64,000 nucleotides of DNA, taken from contig JADGEM010000006.1 in NCBI GenBank assembly GCA_016744375.1, positions 1 to 64,000 of the forward strand. Direction: 5' to 3'. The notes under the pieces were generated by a model. The model saw only the letters and a program-made list of their open reading frames with translations, did not search any database and was not told the origin of the DNA. The position numbers and the translations under genes were made by a program. Below, in pieces: positions 63,333-64,000 of this stretch (position 1 is the first letter of the stretch; each line of letters opens with the position of its first letter). This stretch comes from Gammaproteobacteria bacterium (GTDB lineage: Bacteria > Pseudomonadota > Gammaproteobacteria > GRL18).

Positions 63333-63992
63333 TTATTTATTGAGCTGTTCAGCCACATAACGCCTCAGTTCAGGACTAAGATTATCAGTTGTTAATGCTT
63401 GTTGAAAGGCTTTAATTGCATTCTCATCTTCACCTGTACCCCGATAGGCCAGGGCAATTCCTGTCCAGAGTTCACCTTGCTGTGGAGCAATTTCAAGTGC
63501 TTTTCGATAGGAAATAATGGCGTCATCATATTGCTTCTGACGTTGCTGAAGGTTTGCTAACAATGAGTAGTAATCCATATCTGGATTGATGATATTAATA
63601 TTTTCTTTCAATAACTGAATCGCAGCACTCTGATCACGAGCCATTAGTTCTCTGGCCTGATAAACGACCTGTTCCCGCGTTTTTTTATTGACTGTTTTTT
63701 TGGCTGGAGATTGTTTAACTTTTACAGCTGTGTTTGAAGTGACTTTTGTTTTAGTTTCAGAATAACTGGTTACCCTACTGCTTTTAGATTTAATTTTAAC
63801 ACGGCTTTCGGTGGTCTTCTTTTCTTTTACCCGGTTCGTTTCTGCTGGCGTTATCGGATTACTGATTACTTTAACAGTTTGCGTGACAGTTTCTTCTTGT
63901 TCATTAAATTTTACACTGGGTTTTAGCTCAATTTTTGTTTTAACTGTAGGTTGTTTATAAACACTTTTCGGAGATTCTGTTCTCTCTATCAC
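63333..63992 (-). CDS. TPR protein, MshN-like (partial, 5' end outside window)
   Basis: The frame is open to the window edge, so the first residues are missing and the start shown (GTG 63992) is only the last possible one. The N-terminal part is Lys/Thr/Val-rich and disordered. The C-terminal half (about 105-219) has TPR repeats: LLANLQQRQKQYDDAIISYR, then GELWTGIALAYRGTGEDENA, then LSPELRRYVAEQL. This combination resembles MshN, a biogenesis protein of MSHA-type pili. Other pilus genes would be expected outside the window; the call is moderate. Confidence 0.6.
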   Translation of the reverse strand: MIERTESPKSVYKQPTVKTKIELKPSVKFNEQEETVTQTVKVISNPITPAETNRVKEKKTTESRVKIKSKSSRVTSYSETKTKVTSNTAVKVKQSPAKKTVNKKTREQVVYQARELMARDQSAAIQLLKENINIINPDMDYYSLLANLQQRQKQYDDAIISYRKALEIAPQQGELWTGIALAYRGTGEDENAIKAFQQALTTDNLSPELRRYVAEQLNK

Positions 63993-64000
63993 TGGAATTA

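Overview
The window looks like chromosome of an AT-rich, sulfur-oxidising gammaproteobacterium. The gammaproteobacterial assignment rests on greB, bamC, djlA, rsmJ, srkA (yihE), the OsmC-crp pair, DUF3301 and DUF3549 genes and the gene orders around them. The sulfur lifestyle rests on soxXYZA, tusA, a rhodanese and a SulP-type anion transporter. Chemotaxis (an MCP) and an MshN-like pilus gene suggest a motile or surface-attaching cell. I cannot name the species from sequence alone, and I saw no rRNA, tRNA, CRISPR array or intact transposase.

Layout. 1-372: end of a repeat element (copy A) and a near-consensus sigma-54 promoter. 373-5461: nitrogen-PTS regulatory operon rpoN-hpf-ptsN-hprK(short)-rapZ-IIA(Man)-HPr, ending in a remnant of mgtE. 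5463-7285: sialidase-like protein plus membrane protein. 7298-13271: small gene, prc, greB, an unknown gene, a DUF971-MoaD fusion and an anti-sigma/ECF sigma pair. 13354-13716: repeat copy B. 13735-24684: recQ, dapA-bamC, gcvR-like, bcp, phoH-like, DUF3108, a perM pair and an exported protein. 24879-28351: two divergent FadL-type porins around a 761-base AT-rich spacer. 28475-30961: tusA, rhodanese, bepA. 31300-33446: soxXYZA with a strong terminator. 33541-34083: repeat copy C, the most complete. 34102-36575: SulP transporter and UspA. 36726-40500: rnd, DUF3549, srkA, DUF3301. 40606-45618: OmpA-like, rsmJ, OsmC, crp/vfr, DsbA-like, and an exported protein with a possible Sm-like tail. 45626-52611: rpe-gph-trpE-trpG-trpD-trpC-bioA on the minus strand. 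52768-60645: DUF3530, CopD-like, djlA, HIT, YjbQ, HU with an H1-like tail, a long palindrome, CBS protein, cbpA, degQ/htrA. 60993-63992: NIT-HAMP-MA-CZB chemoreceptor and a partial MshN-like TPR gene.

How the genes fit together. The first operon couples sigma-54 transcription, ribosome hibernation and phosphotransfer signalling, with no EI (ptsI) gene here, so phosphate must enter from an enzyme encoded elsewhere. SoxXA and SoxYZ form the thiosulfate-binding and carrier half of the Sox pathway; soxB and soxCD are not in the window. BamC, BepA, DegQ, Prc and the ECF/anti-sigma pair are envelope assembly and stress functions.

The most unusual object is the repeat family (copies A, B, C). Copy C carries two diverged hairpin modules in opposite orientation, each with a long stem and a 54-base loop. 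The small hairpin inside the loop is kept by paired base changes between the modules, which suggests selection on a folded nucleic acid. Other points of interest are the sigma-54 promoter in front of rpoN itself, an mgtE gene reduced to a 95-codon in-frame remnant, a DUF971-MoaD fusion without the terminal GlyGly, HU with a 70-residue lysine-rich tail, and a palindrome of about 147 bases at 56751-56897.
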